Assembly (NCBI RefSeq): GCF_014385005.1
Contig: NZ_JACRSZ010000020.1
Location: 1-44,794 of the forward strand
DNA from: Jingyaoa shaoxingensis
Lineage (GTDB): Bacteria; Bacillota; Clostridia; Lachnospirales; Lachnospiraceae
Length of the DNA: 44,794 nt
Direction of reading: 5' to 3'
Shown here: piece after piece, positions 34,936 to 44,794 of the stretch
How the letters are laid out: each line of letters opens with the position of its first letter
How positions within the stretch are numbered: the stretch's first letter is position 1
Notes under the pieces: generated by a model
The model's database searches: none
What the model was told of the DNA's origin: nothing
The model's input: only the letters and a program-made list of their open reading frames with translations
Translations under genes and position numbers: made by a program

Positions 34936-35117
34936 AGTTATCCACACTTATCCACCTTCAAAAGGGGCTGTTTTGTGAGTTTCTCACATAGTTATACCGC
35001 TCATTTTTCCCTTAAACACTGGGCTGAGAGCACTTATCTACAAATCCACAGACCCTATGACGGCTACGACTAATCTTTTTTAATTACATACACACCAAGC
35101 TGAAAGGAGCACCCTCT
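34936..35117. other. oriC: Origin of replication, dnaA-dnaN spacer cluster
   Basis: Just after the dnaA stop, TTATCCACA (34938) is followed by TTATCCACC (34948), and further on by TTATCTACA and AATCCACAG near 35035. Together with the upstream cluster this gives a bipartite origin like that of Bacillus. The unwinding element is not obvious by eye. Confidence 0.7.
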
Positions 35118-36221
35118 ATGAAAATTATCTGTTCAAAAGCAGAATTAATGAAAAGTATCAACATTGTGATGAAGGCAGTACCTTCCAAAACCACAATGCC
35201 AATCCTGGAATGCATCCTAATTGACGCATCCAAAGGAGTAATCAAATTTACAACCAATGATATGGAACTTGGCATTGAAACAATTGTCAAAGGAGAAATT
35301 GTGGAAAAAGGTGTCATTGCTCTGGAAGCCAAGCTTTTTTCTGAAATTATCCGTAAACTGGCTGACAGTGATATCACGATTGCAACGGACGACAAATATC
35401 AGGCGTTGATAACCTGTGAGAATTCCAAATTCAACATTTCCGGTAAGGCCGGGGATGATTATCCATATTTACCTTTTGTGGAAAAAGATCATTCTATCAG
35501 TGTATCTCAGTTTACGCTGAAAGAAGTAATCCGCCAGACGATCTTCTCGATTGCACAGAATGAAAACAATAAAATGATGACCGGTGAACTGTTTGAGATC
35601 AGTGATAATATACTGAAGGTGGTATCACTTGACGGACATCGTATCTCAATTCGTAAAATCGAATTAAAGGAGAATTATGAGCACCGCAAGGTTGTCGTTC
35701 CTGGAAAGACACTCATTGAGATCAGCAAGATTTTGTCCGGTGAAGTGGACGATATCGTCAATATTTATTTTACAAAGAATCATATTCTGTTTGAGTTTGA
35801 TGATACGATTGCGGTATCCCGACTGATTGAAGGTGACTATTTCCGTATTGATCAGATGCTGTCCAGTGATTATGAGACTAAGCTTACGGTCAATAAAAAA
35901 GAATTACTGAACTGTATTGACCGTGCGACCCTGCTGATTAAGGAAGGGGATAAAAAGCCAATCATCATCGGCATTGATGATACCAATATGGAACTTAAGA
36001 TTAATTCTCAGATCGGTTCCATGAATGAGCATATTGAGATTCAGAAAGAAGGAAAAGACATTCTGATCGGATTCAATCCAAGATTCCTGATCGATGCTCT
36101 TCGTGTCATTGATGATGAAACCATCCAGATTTATCTGGTAAATTCCAAGGCTCCATGCTTCATCAAGGATGAAACAGAGAGCTACATCTATCTGATTTTA
36201 CCGGTAAATTTTAACGTATAA
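35118..36221 (+). CDS. dnaN: DNA polymerase III subunit beta (sliding clamp)
   Basis: A 367-aa clamp with three DnaN repeats: MKIICSKAELMKSINIVMKA and VPSKTTMPILECILIDAS at the start, LEAKLFSEIIRKL, and the final SESYIYLILPV-type end (TESYIYLILPVNFNV). It tethers polymerases and other proteins to DNA. AAAGGAGCACCCTCT precedes the ATG. Confidence 0.98.
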   Translation: MKIICSKAELMKSINIVMKAVPSKTTMPILECILIDASKGVIKFTTNDMELGIETIVKGEIVEKGVIALEAKLFSEIIRKLADSDITIATDDKYQALITCENSKFNISGKAGDDYPYLPFVEKDHSISVSQFTLKEVIRQTIFSIAQNENNKMMTGELFEISDNILKVVSLDGHRISIRKIELKENYEHRKVVVPGKTLIEISKILSGEVDDIVNIYFTKNHILFEFDDTIAVSRLIEGDYFRIDQMLSSDYETKLTVNKKELLNCIDRATLLIKEGDKKPIIIGIDDTNMELKINSQIGSMNEHIEIQKEGKDILIGFNPRFLIDALRVIDDETIQIYLVNSKAPCFIKDETESYIYLILPVNFNV

Positions 36222-36239
36222 TATCAGGGGAATAAATTA

Positions 36240-36325
36240 AAGACCACAATATCCGAATATTTGAAAGAATTGTGAGAATGCGAAGCACGGAACAATTCGT
36301 GGTATATCAGATGGGGAATTGCAAA
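36240..36325. repeat. Short palindromic remnant before yaaA
   Basis: GAATTGT...ACAATTC forms a hairpin (about 36269-36297), followed by GGTATATCAGATGGGGAATT. The latter is nearly identical to part of the MITE-like element at 25.03 kb (GGCTATATCAGATGGGGG). It fills the 117-bp gap between dnaN and yaaA. Confidence 0.45.
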
Positions 36326-36338
36326 GAAAGGAACAGCA

Positions 36339-36548
36339 ATGGAAATCATAAAATTACGTGATGAATACATTAAGCTTGGCCAGGCTCTGAAGGCTGCCGG
36401 TCTGGCAGAATCCGGTGTAGATGCCAAGTTTGCCATACAGGATGGCTTGGTGAAGGTGAATGGTCAGACAGAGCTGCAGCGTGGTAAGAAATTATACGAT
36501 GGTGATGAAGTGGAATTTGAAGGCAATATTATTAAAATCGAAAAATAA
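36339..36548 (+). CDS. yaaA: S4 domain RNA-binding protein YaaA/RlbA
   Basis: A 69-aa protein with an S4 fold: LRDEYIKLGQALKAAGLAES, GVDAKFAIQDGLVKVNGQTE and LQRGKKLYDGDEVEF. It sits between dnaN and recF in most Firmicutes and is thought to act in ribosome assembly. It is followed by recF after 12 bp. Confidence 0.94.
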   Translation: MEIIKLRDEYIKLGQALKAAGLAESGVDAKFAIQDGLVKVNGQTELQRGKKLYDGDEVEFEGNIIKIEK

Positions 36549-36560
36549 GCTGGTGAATAT

Positions 36561-37640
36561 ATGATTGTTGATTCTATAAAGCTTGAAAATTTCCGCAATT
36601 ATCAGTCGCTGAAATTAAAATTTGATCAGGGAACCAATATTTTTTACGGGGACAATGCTCAGGGAAAGACCAATATTCTGGAATCGGTCTATGTGTGCGG
36701 GACAACCAAATCCCACCGCAGCAGCAAGGACAGGGAGATGATTCAGTTTGACCAGGAAGAATCTCATATACGGATGAAGATTATCCGTGGTGGAAGCCCT
36801 GTGAAGATTGATATGCACCTGAAAAAAAATAAAACCAAGGGAATCGCCATTAACGGAGTACCGATCCGCAAGGCCAGTGAGTTGTTCGGTGTGGCGAATT
36901 TTGTATTTTTTTCGCCGGAGGATCTGAATATTATTAAAAATGGTCCGGGAGAACGGCGAAGATTTGTAGATATGGAGCTTTGCCAGTTGAGCAAAGTGTA
37001 TATGCATAATCTGGCAAATTATAATAAAATAGTCAATCAGAGAAACAAATTATTAAAAGAGATCAGTTTCAGACCTGATTTTATGGATACACTGGATATA
37101 TGGGATATGCAGATGGTGGAATATGGAAAAAAGGTGATCGAAGAGAGGAAAGTATTTATCAGCCGGCTCAATGAGATCATGAGAGAGATCCATGGCAGAC
37201 TGTCAGGCAGCAGGGAAGAAATTCTGGTTACCTATGATGCGAATGTCCAGGCAGAGGAGTTTGAAGAAATACTGAAGAGAAACAGAGACAGGGATCTGAA
37301 GTTTAAGGTATCCCTGATCGGACCTCACAGGGACGATATCTGTTTTCAGATCAAAAATGTGGATATCCGCAAATTTGGTTCTCAGGGGCAGCAGAGGACG
37401 GCTGCACTGTCTTTGAAACTGTCTGAAATTGAATTGGTGAAGCAGGAACTGGGGGATACTCCGATTCTGCTTCTGGATGATGTGTTATCGGAGCTGGACA
37501 GCCACAGGCAGGGTTACCTGCTGGACAGTATTCATGATATTCAGACCCTGATCACCTGCACCGGTCTGGATGATTTTGTGGAAAACCGATTTCAGATCAA
37601 TAAAGTGTTTCATGTAGTAGACGGAAAAGTGTTTGAGTAG
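36561..37640 (+). CDS. recF: DNA replication and repair protein RecF
   Basis: A 359-aa SMC-like ATPase. Walker A is YGDNAQGKTNILES, the signature KFGSQGQQRTAALSLKLSE, and Walker B LLLDDVLSELDSHRQ. It loads RecA at gaps with RecO and RecR. The end is 12 bp before gyrB, with GGAGG in between. Confidence 0.96.
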   Translation: MIVDSIKLENFRNYQSLKLKFDQGTNIFYGDNAQGKTNILESVYVCGTTKSHRSSKDREMIQFDQEESHIRMKIIRGGSPVKIDMHLKKNKTKGIAINGVPIRKASELFGVANFVFFSPEDLNIIKNGPGERRRFVDMELCQLSKVYMHNLANYNKIVNQRNKLLKEISFRPDFMDTLDIWDMQMVEYGKKVIEERKVFISRLNEIMREIHGRLSGSREEILVTYDANVQAEEFEEILKRNRDRDLKFKVSLIGPHRDDICFQIKNVDIRKFGSQGQQRTAALSLKLSEIELVKQELGDTPILLLDDVLSELDSHRQGYLLDSIHDIQTLITCTGLDDFVENRFQINKVFHVVDGKVFE

Positions 37641-39578
<1,938 letters not shown>

Positions 39579-39589
39579 GAGGAACGAGC

Positions 39590-42091
39590 GTGGAAGATAA
39601 TATTTTTGACAAAGTACATGAAGTCGATCTGAAGAAGACCATGGAACAGTCTTACATCGAATATGCCATGAGCGTTATTGCATCCCGTGCACTTCCTGAT
39701 GTAAGAGATGGATTGAAACCTGTACAGCGAAGAGTGCTGTATTCTATGATTGAACTGAATAATGGTCCTGACAAACCGCACAGAAAATGTGCCCGTATTG
39801 TCGGTGATACCATGGGTAAATATCATCCTCATGGTGACAGCTCTATCTATGGAGCTCTGGTTAACATGGCACAGGACTGGTCTACCCGTTATCCACTGGT
39901 AGACGGTCATGGTAACTTTGGTTCCGTGGATGGTGACGGTGCTGCAGCCATGCGATATACAGAAGCCAGATTAAGCAAAATCTCCATGGAGATGCTGGCA
40001 GACATTAACAAAGATACGGTAGATTTTGCACCGAACTTTGATGAGACAGAAAAAGAACCAACCGTACTGCCCTCCAGATACCCGAATCTGTTGTGCAACG
40101 GTACCACCGGTATTGCAGTTGGTATGGCAACGAATATCCCTCCTCACAATCTGGGGGAGGTTGTGAATGCGGTCATTAAGATCATTGATAATCGTATTGA
40201 AGAAGGCAGAGATACGGAGATTGAAGAGATCTTAAAGATCGTAAAAGGCCCGGATTTTCCGACGGGAGCCCAGATCCTGGGAACCAGAGGAATCGAAGAA
40301 GCGTACCGTACCGGACGTGGCAAGATCCGTGTGCGTGCGGTAACCAATATGGAGACCCTGCCAAACGGCAAGACCCGAATCATCGTTACAGAACTGCCAT
40401 ATCTGGTTAATAAAGCAAGATTGATTGAAAAGATCGCAGATCTGGTAAAAGAAAAGAAAATCGATGGTATCACGGCTCTGACAGATGAATCCAGCCGAGA
40501 AGGTATGCGAATCAATATCGAACTGCGTCGTGATGTAAATGCCAATGTAATCCTGAACCAGTTGTATAAGCATACACAGTTACAGGATACATTTGGTGTC
40601 ATCATGCTGGCTCTTTATAATAACCAGCCGGTAGTTATGAACCTTCTCCAGATGCTTACTTATTACCTGAAACATCAGGAAGAAGTTGTAACAAGAAGAA
40701 CCAGATACGATCTGAATAAGGCAGAGGAACGTGCCCATATTTTACAGGGATTGCTGATTGCCCTAGATAATATCGATGAAGTTATCCGGATTATTCGTGC
40801 ATCCAGAAGTGCAGCCATTGCCAAAGAATCTCTGATGGAGCGTTTTACTCTGACAGATGTTCAGGCTCAGGCCATCGTAGATATGCGTCTGCGTGCACTG
40901 ACCGGTCTGGAAAGAGAGAAAATCGAAGCAGAATATGCAGAACTGCAGAAGAAGATTTCTGAGTTAAAGGCAATTCTGGCTGACGAGAATCTACTTCTTG
41001 GCGTAATTAAGAAGGAACTGGAAGAGATCCGAGATAAATATGCGGATCCAAGAAGAACATCCATCGGATATGATGAATTTGATATTTCTATGGAGGATCT
41101 GATTCCGCAGGAAGAAGTGGTCGTCACTATGACGAAGCTTGGTTATATCAAACGTATGACCAGAGATAATTTTAAGAGTCAGAACCGTGGTGGCAAGGGC
41201 ATCAAGGGAATGCAGACTCTGGATGATGATTACATTGAAGAGTTGATCCTGACCAATACTCATGCATCTATTATGTTCTTTACCAATAAGGGAAGAGTCT
41301 ATCGTCTGAAGACCTATGAGATTCCGGAAGCATCCAGAACCGCAAGAGGTACGGCAATTATTAATCTGCTTCAGCTTCAGCCTGAGGAGACGATTACTTC
41401 GATTGTAACCATGAAAGAATATCGTGAAAATGCGTACCTGTTTATGGCTACCAAGAACGGTATGGTCAAGAAGACCTCTCTGGATGAATACCAGAATATG
41501 AGAAAAACAGGTCTGACTGCCATTAATCTGCGGGAAGACGATGAGCTGATCGAAGTGAAATATACCGACGGTGATCAGGATGTATTCCTGGTAACCAAGT
41601 ATGGCCAGTGTATTCGTTTCTGTGAGTCGGATGTAAGAGCAACCGGCAGAGCCTCTATGGGTGTGATCGGAATTAACCTGCTGGATACAGACGAAGTGGT
41701 TGGAATGCAGCTTTCCAGTCAGGGAGAGTACATGTTGACGGTATCTGAAAACGGTATGGGCAAGCTGACAGATATCAATGAATTTACGGTACAGAACCGT
41801 GGCGGAAAAGGCGTGAAGTGCTATAAGATCATAGAGAAGACCGGTAATGTGGTCGGCATGAAGATCTTAAGCAGAGAAAACGAAGTTATGATGATCAATA
41901 CAGACGGCATTATCATTCAGATGCCGTGCAGTGATATCTCGATTCTGGGAAGAGTGACATCAGGAGTAAAACTGATGGATCTGAAGAACGGAATTACTAT
42001 CGCAAGTATTGCAAAAGTGAGAGAGTCATCCAAGAATGAAAATGAAGAGGGCTCAGAAGAGGTATCAGAAGAAGCAGGTCAGACAATATAA
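39590..42091 (+). CDS. gyrA: DNA gyrase subunit A
   Basis: An 833-aa subunit with a GTG start behind AGGAGGAACGAGC. The catalytic tyrosine is Y123 (RYTEARLSK). The QRDR reads [19 protein letters not shown]: Ser84 is the equivalent of E. coli Ser83, and Gly88 is at the position of E. coli Asp87. The C-terminal DNA-wrapping domain holds the GyrA box [11 protein letters not shown] plus a late NRGGKGVKC. It is 11 bp behind gyrB and probably co-transcribed. Confidence 0.98.
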   Translation: MEDNIFDKVHEVDLKKTMEQSYIEYAMSVIASRALPDVRDGLKPVQRRVLYSMIELNNGPDKPHRKCARIVGDTMGKYHPHGDSSIYGALVNMAQDWSTRYPLVDGHGNFGSVDGDGAAAMRYTEARLSKISMEMLADINKDTVDFAPNFDETEKEPTVLPSRYPNLLCNGTTGIAVGMATNIPPHNLGEVVNAVIKIIDNRIEEGRDTEIEEILKIVKGPDFPTGAQILGTRGIEEAYRTGRGKIRVRAVTNMETLPNGKTRIIVTELPYLVNKARLIEKIADLVKEKKIDGITALTDESSREGMRINIELRRDVNANVILNQLYKHTQLQDTFGVIMLALYNNQPVVMNLLQMLTYYLKHQEEVVTRRTRYDLNKAEERAHILQGLLIALDNIDEVIRIIRASRSAAIAKESLMERFTLTDVQAQAIVDMRLRALTGLEREKIEAEYAELQKKISELKAILADENLLLGVIKKELEEIRDKYADPRRTSIGYDEFDISMEDLIPQEEVVVTMTKLGYIKRMTRDNFKSQNRGGKGIKGMQTLDDDYIEELILTNTHASIMFFTNKGRVYRLKTYEIPEASRTARGTAIINLLQLQPEETITSIVTMKEYRENAYLFMATKNGMVKKTSLDEYQNMRKTGLTAINLREDDELIEVKYTDGDQDVFLVTKYGQCIRFCESDVRATGRASMGVIGINLLDTDEVVGMQLSSQGEYMLTVSENGMGKLTDINEFTVQNRGGKGVKCYKIIEKTGNVVGMKILSRENEVMMINTDGIIIQMPCSDISILGRVTSGVKLMDLKNGITIASIAKVRESSKNENEEGSEEVSEEAGQTI

Positions 42092-42097
42092 AATAAA

Positions 42098-42134
42098 AAA
42101 TAAGTACTCTGTAAAAGTTGCAGAGTACTTATTT
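42098..42134 (+). terminator. Terminator after gyrA
   Basis: AAATAAGTACTCTG pairs perfectly with CAGAGTACTTATTT. The tail is only TTATTTAAAA, so termination may be incomplete and murT may be partly read through. Confidence 0.7.
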
Positions 42135-42151
42135 AAAATGGAGATAGAATT

Positions 42152-43501
42152 ATGAAGTTACGCAGAATGACTGCGGTCTTTGCATCCAAACTTACTGCAA
42201 AGATCTGTAGAATGCTTGGAAAGCAGGGAGTTACCTGGGCTGGAAAAATAGCACTGATGATTGATCCGGCGATCCTGTCAGAACTGGCAGGGGATGTGAG
42301 AGAAAAGATCTTTGTAGTCTGTGGAACAAATGGAAAAACGACTACGAATAATCTTTTATGCTCTACGCTGGAAGCACAGAATAAAAAAGTAGTATGTAAT
42401 CATACTGGTTCCAATATGCTCAACGGAGCCGTAGCAGCCTTCGTGCTGGCAGCAGGATGGAATGGAAAACTGGATGCAGATTATGCATGCATTGAGGTAG
42501 ATGAAGCATCTGCCTTGCGCATTTTTCCGCATTTCAAACCGGATTTCTGTGTGCTGACCAATCTGTTTCGTGATCAGCTCGACCGATATGGAGAGATCGA
42601 TATTACCATGAACCTGGTAAGAGATGCCATGAAGATGGCACCGAATATGAAAGTGATTGTGAATGCAGACGATGCACTCTCTACTTATGTGACCATGGAG
42701 AGTGGTAATGCATATGTAACTTATGGCATTCAGGAAAAAGTATTTGAAGAATCCATTAATGAGATCAAGGAAGGTCGTTTCTGTAAAAAATGCGGCGCAA
42801 AAATGAATTATCATTTTTATCATTTCAGCCAGCTTGGAGATTATTATTGCAGTAACTGTGATTTTAAACGTCCTGAGATCAAATATAATGCCTCCCATAT
42901 TGAGACCGGCAAGCATCTGGCATTTGATGTAGAAGGCCGCCATATTGAGGCAAATTACAGAGGATTCTATAACGTATACAATATCCTTGCAGTTTATGCG
43001 GCAGCAAGAGAAGCAGGACTGGAGATTACGAATTTTGTAGAGGTGCTGAAGCAGTATAATCCGGAAAACGGACGAAATGAGCATTTTTCCATCAACGGTA
43101 CAGAGATTATTTTGAATCTGGCAAAAAATCCGGCAGGATTTAACCAGAATATTTCCGCTGTAATGGAAGATACCTCAGAAAAGGATCTGATTATTCTGAT
43201 TAATGACAATGATCAGGATGGCACAGATATTTCCTGGCTGTGGGATGTAGACTTTGACCGTTTTCAGGCAGATAATATCAACAGCATCATCGTAAGTGGA
43301 ATCCGCTGTCAGGATATGAGGCTGAGACTAAAATATGTAGATATTCCATCCAGTCTGGAACCTGATGTAGAGAAGGCAATCCGGGACCGTATTGAGAATG
43401 GATGTAAGAATCTCTATGTACTGGTAAATTATACAGGACTTTACAGCACACATAATATTCTGAAAAAGATAGAAGCAGAGTATTCCGGCAAACAGGGGTG
43501 A
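42152..43501 (+). CDS. murT: Lipid II isoglutaminyl synthase subunit MurT
   Basis: A 449-aa Mur-ligase-family protein. The ATP site is VVCGTNGKTTTNNLLCSTLE; NLFRDQLDRYGEID and the central fold are typical of MurT. A zinc ribbon CKKCGAKMNYH...YCSNCDF is inserted, as in known MurT proteins, and the C-terminal DUF1727 domain follows. With GatD it amidates D-Glu of lipid II to D-isoglutamine. GGAGATAGAATT precedes the ATG, and the stop overlaps the next gene's possible GTG. Confidence 0.95.
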   Translation: MKLRRMTAVFASKLTAKICRMLGKQGVTWAGKIALMIDPAILSELAGDVREKIFVVCGTNGKTTTNNLLCSTLEAQNKKVVCNHTGSNMLNGAVAAFVLAAGWNGKLDADYACIEVDEASALRIFPHFKPDFCVLTNLFRDQLDRYGEIDITMNLVRDAMKMAPNMKVIVNADDALSTYVTMESGNAYVTYGIQEKVFEESINEIKEGRFCKKCGAKMNYHFYHFSQLGDYYCSNCDFKRPEIKYNASHIETGKHLAFDVEGRHIEANYRGFYNVYNILAVYAAAREAGLEITNFVEVLKQYNPENGRNEHFSINGTEIILNLAKNPAGFNQNISAVMEDTSEKDLIILINDNDQDGTDISWLWDVDFDRFQADNINSIIVSGIRCQDMRLRLKYVDIPSSLEPDVEKAIRDRIENGCKNLYVLVNYTGLYSTHNILKKIEAEYSGKQG

Positions 43502-43506
43502 AGAAT

Positions 43507-44265
43507 ATGAAAATAACAATCGGACATTTATATCCGGATTTATTAAATCTGTATGGCGACAGGGGAAATATCCAGTGTCTCATGAAGCGATGCCAGTGGC
43601 GCGGAATAGAAGCAGAGACTGTCTGCTATGAGATCAATGATAAGATTGATTTTTCCGGTCTGGATATTGTATTACTTGGCGGTGGGTCAGACAGAGAGCA
43701 AATGCTGGTCTGCAACAGACTCAAAATGATCAGAGAAGATTTTCGAAACTATGTGGAAGATAATGGAGTGGTAATTGCTATCTGTGGCGGTTATCAGCTT
43801 CTGGGCAATTATTATGCAACAGCAGAAGGTAAAATAGAAGGTCTGGGATTGATTGATCTGGATACAGACAGGGGAACAGACTATCGTCTGATTGATAATA
43901 TTGTTCTGGAAAGTGAACTGGTATCTATGCCGGTAGTTGGTTTTGAAAACCATGGTGGCAGAACTAATATCAAAAACAATAAGCCGTTTGGAAAAGTTGT
44001 CTATGGCAGTGGGAATGACGGCAAAAGCGGATATGAGGGTGTAGTATATAAAAATGTCATAGGTACTTACCTGCATGGACCATTGCTCCCAAAGAATCCG
44101 GAGGTGGCAGATTATCTGATTCAGAAAGCACTGGAGAGAAAATACGGTGGAAGTATAGTATTAAAAGAACTGGATGATACAGAAGAGAAAGAAGCGAATA
44201 GCTATATTTATAATCGATTCAAGGGAAAAGTCAGCAAGCCACAGAATCAGGAACAGCTAGTGTAA
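43507..44265 (+). CDS. gatD: Lipid II isoglutaminyl synthase, glutaminase subunit GatD
   Basis: A glutamine amidotransferase of about 252 aa. The nucleophile is the cysteine in VVIAICGGYQLLGNYY; the downstream histidine lies in GTYLHGPLLPKNPEVAD. The N-terminus MKITIGHLYPDLLNLYGDRG is typical of GatD. I prefer the ATG at 43507 to the GTG at 43498 that overlaps the murT stop, because family members begin at this point and AGGGGTG is 6-9 bp upstream. It provides ammonia to MurT. Confidence 0.95.
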   Translation: MKITIGHLYPDLLNLYGDRGNIQCLMKRCQWRGIEAETVCYEINDKIDFSGLDIVLLGGGSDREQMLVCNRLKMIREDFRNYVEDNGVVIAICGGYQLLGNYYATAEGKIEGLGLIDLDTDRGTDYRLIDNIVLESELVSMPVVGFENHGGRTNIKNNKPFGKVVYGSGNDGKSGYEGVVYKNVIGTYLHGPLLPKNPEVADYLIQKALERKYGGSIVLKELDDTEEKEANSYIYNRFKGKVSKPQNQEQLV

Positions 44266-44294
44266 AAGAAATGTAAAAAAGTTTCAAAATAAGG

Positions 44295-44323
44295 TTGACA
44301 AACGTATACTGATTTAGTATAAT
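44295..44323 (+). promoter_or_regulatory. tRNA-Ser promoter
   Basis: TTGACA, a 17-bp spacer, TATAAT: a full consensus promoter 60 bp upstream of the tRNA. Confidence 0.92.
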
Positions 44324-44382
44324 GACTTACGCGTCAGTGATTGATGCATGTTTTGAATATCGATAATGAGAATTCAGAATCC

Positions 44383-44470
44383 GGAGAAATACTCAAGAGG
44401 CTGAAGAGGCGCCCCTGCTAAGGGTGTAGGTCGTTTGCGCGGCGCGAGGGTTCAAATCCCTCTTTCTCCG
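44383..44470 (+). tRNA. tRNA-Ser(GCU)
   Basis: A class II tRNA of 88 nt: acceptor GGAGAAA/TTTCTCC, anticodon arm CCC-CTGCTAA-GGG (anticodon GCT), long variable arm and T arm GAGGG TTCAAAT CCCTC. CCA is not encoded. It lies directly upstream of the presumed rRNA operon promoters. Confidence 0.96.
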
Positions 44471-44517
44471 TTTGTCATTTGCAAAATAAAGACTTCAAAA
44501 AAAGTTGAAAAAAGTAC

Positions 44518-44546
44518 TTGACAAAAGAATATCGACATGATAAACT
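44518..44546 (+). promoter_or_regulatory. rRNA-type promoter P1
   Basis: TTGACA, a 17-bp spacer, TAAACT, preceded by an A/T-rich UP-like stretch CTTCAAAAAAAGTT (44493-44506). Confidence 0.85.
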
Positions 44547-44616
44547 TTAGAAGTTCGCTCGAAAGAGAAGAATGAAGACAAGAACTTAAAAACTTCAAAA
44601 AAAGTTAAAAAAGTAC

Positions 44617-44645
44617 TTGACAAAGCCTTGAAGCAGTGATAAAAT
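44617..44645 (+). promoter_or_regulatory. rRNA-type promoter P2
   Basis: TTGACA, a 17-bp spacer, TAAAAT. The upstream block CTTCAAAAAAAGTT and AGTACTTGACAAA repeat P1 at a distance of 99-100 bp, so P2 arose by duplication. Confidence 0.88.
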
Positions 44646-44794
44646 AAAACAGTTGCCGCTAATAAACAAAGCGACAAAGAACCTTGATAATTGAACAGTG
44701 AAACAACCTTGAAAGATTCTAAAAGTTAATTCAAGGAACTGACCTTATAAAACAGTAAAAGGGATAAATTAGCTAGACGTTAATTTTGAACTGG
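44646..44794 (+). other. Leader of an rRNA operon (16S begins beyond the window)
   Basis: The sequence contains AACCTTGATAATTGAACAGTG, split over 44681-44701, which resembles the leader found before 16S genes in Clostridia. It carries no ORF. The window ends at TTTTGAACTGG, close to where the 16S 5' end would start. No rRNA gene sequence itself is inside the window. Confidence 0.65.

Noticed and set aside
44646..44794. 16S rRNA gene inside the window
   Set aside because: The characteristic 16S 5' sequence (AGAGTTTGATCCTGG) is not present before the window ends.

Overview
The window is the replication-origin district of a low-GC Firmicute chromosome, most likely a gut Lachnospiraceae (Blautia-like is a guess from protein style only). 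The order serS, DUF4446, parB, parA, rsmG, mnmG, mnmE, jag, yidC, yidD, rnpA, rpmH | oriC | dnaA, dnaN, yaaA, recF, gyrB, gyrA is the classic arrangement. Almost every gene left of about 33.1 kb is on the minus strand and every gene right of it is on the plus strand, as expected for leading-strand genes leaving an origin at rpmH-dnaA.

Left third (1-10.4 kb), accessory and decaying: the 5' end of a group II intron just behind a 56-aa ORF; a DUF4143-type AAA ATPase with three 32-bp-spaced repeats upstream; fragments of a RhuM-like and an AraC-like gene; a small operon LURP-one / 72-aa protein / YccF; a flavodoxin-ferredoxin fusion; then an envelope-type operon (phospholipase-D-like protein, OmpR-family regulator, histidine kinase, FUSC membrane protein, a CDP-alcohol phosphatidyltransferase that has lost its catalytic motif, and an alpha/beta hydrolase).

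Middle (10.4-18.3 kb), an island-like segment. It has a degenerate tRNA-like gene at one end, and an intact tRNA-Arg(CCU) with a second degenerate tRNA-Arg-like sequence at the other. Between them are two hybrid histidine kinases behind a cyclic-di-GMP-I riboswitch with a terminator, an XRE regulator split by an in-frame TAG, and a truncated plasmid/ICE-type replication initiator gene. This looks like the scar of repeated integration at tRNA-Arg(CCU).

Right part (18.3-44.8 kb), core: DUF3881 and serS; a 0.7-kb AT-rich gap with an unexpected cluster of DnaA boxes and a 17-bp perfect inverted repeat; the DUF4446/ParB/ParA genes, with two perfect parS sites flanking a multi-hairpin repeat; an alpha/beta-hydrolase-fold protein with doubtful catalytic residues; the tRNA-modification genes (mnmE, mnmG, rsmG); the Jag-YidC-YidD-RnpA-RpmH cluster; oriC in two DnaA-box clusters around dnaA; the replication and gyrase genes; and MurT-GatD (lipid II amidation). 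The right edge holds tRNA-Ser(GCU) and two tandem strong promoters with an rRNA-type leader. The 16S gene itself would start just beyond the window.

All coordinates and motifs were read by eye; family names come from recognition of the translated sequence, not from a database search.
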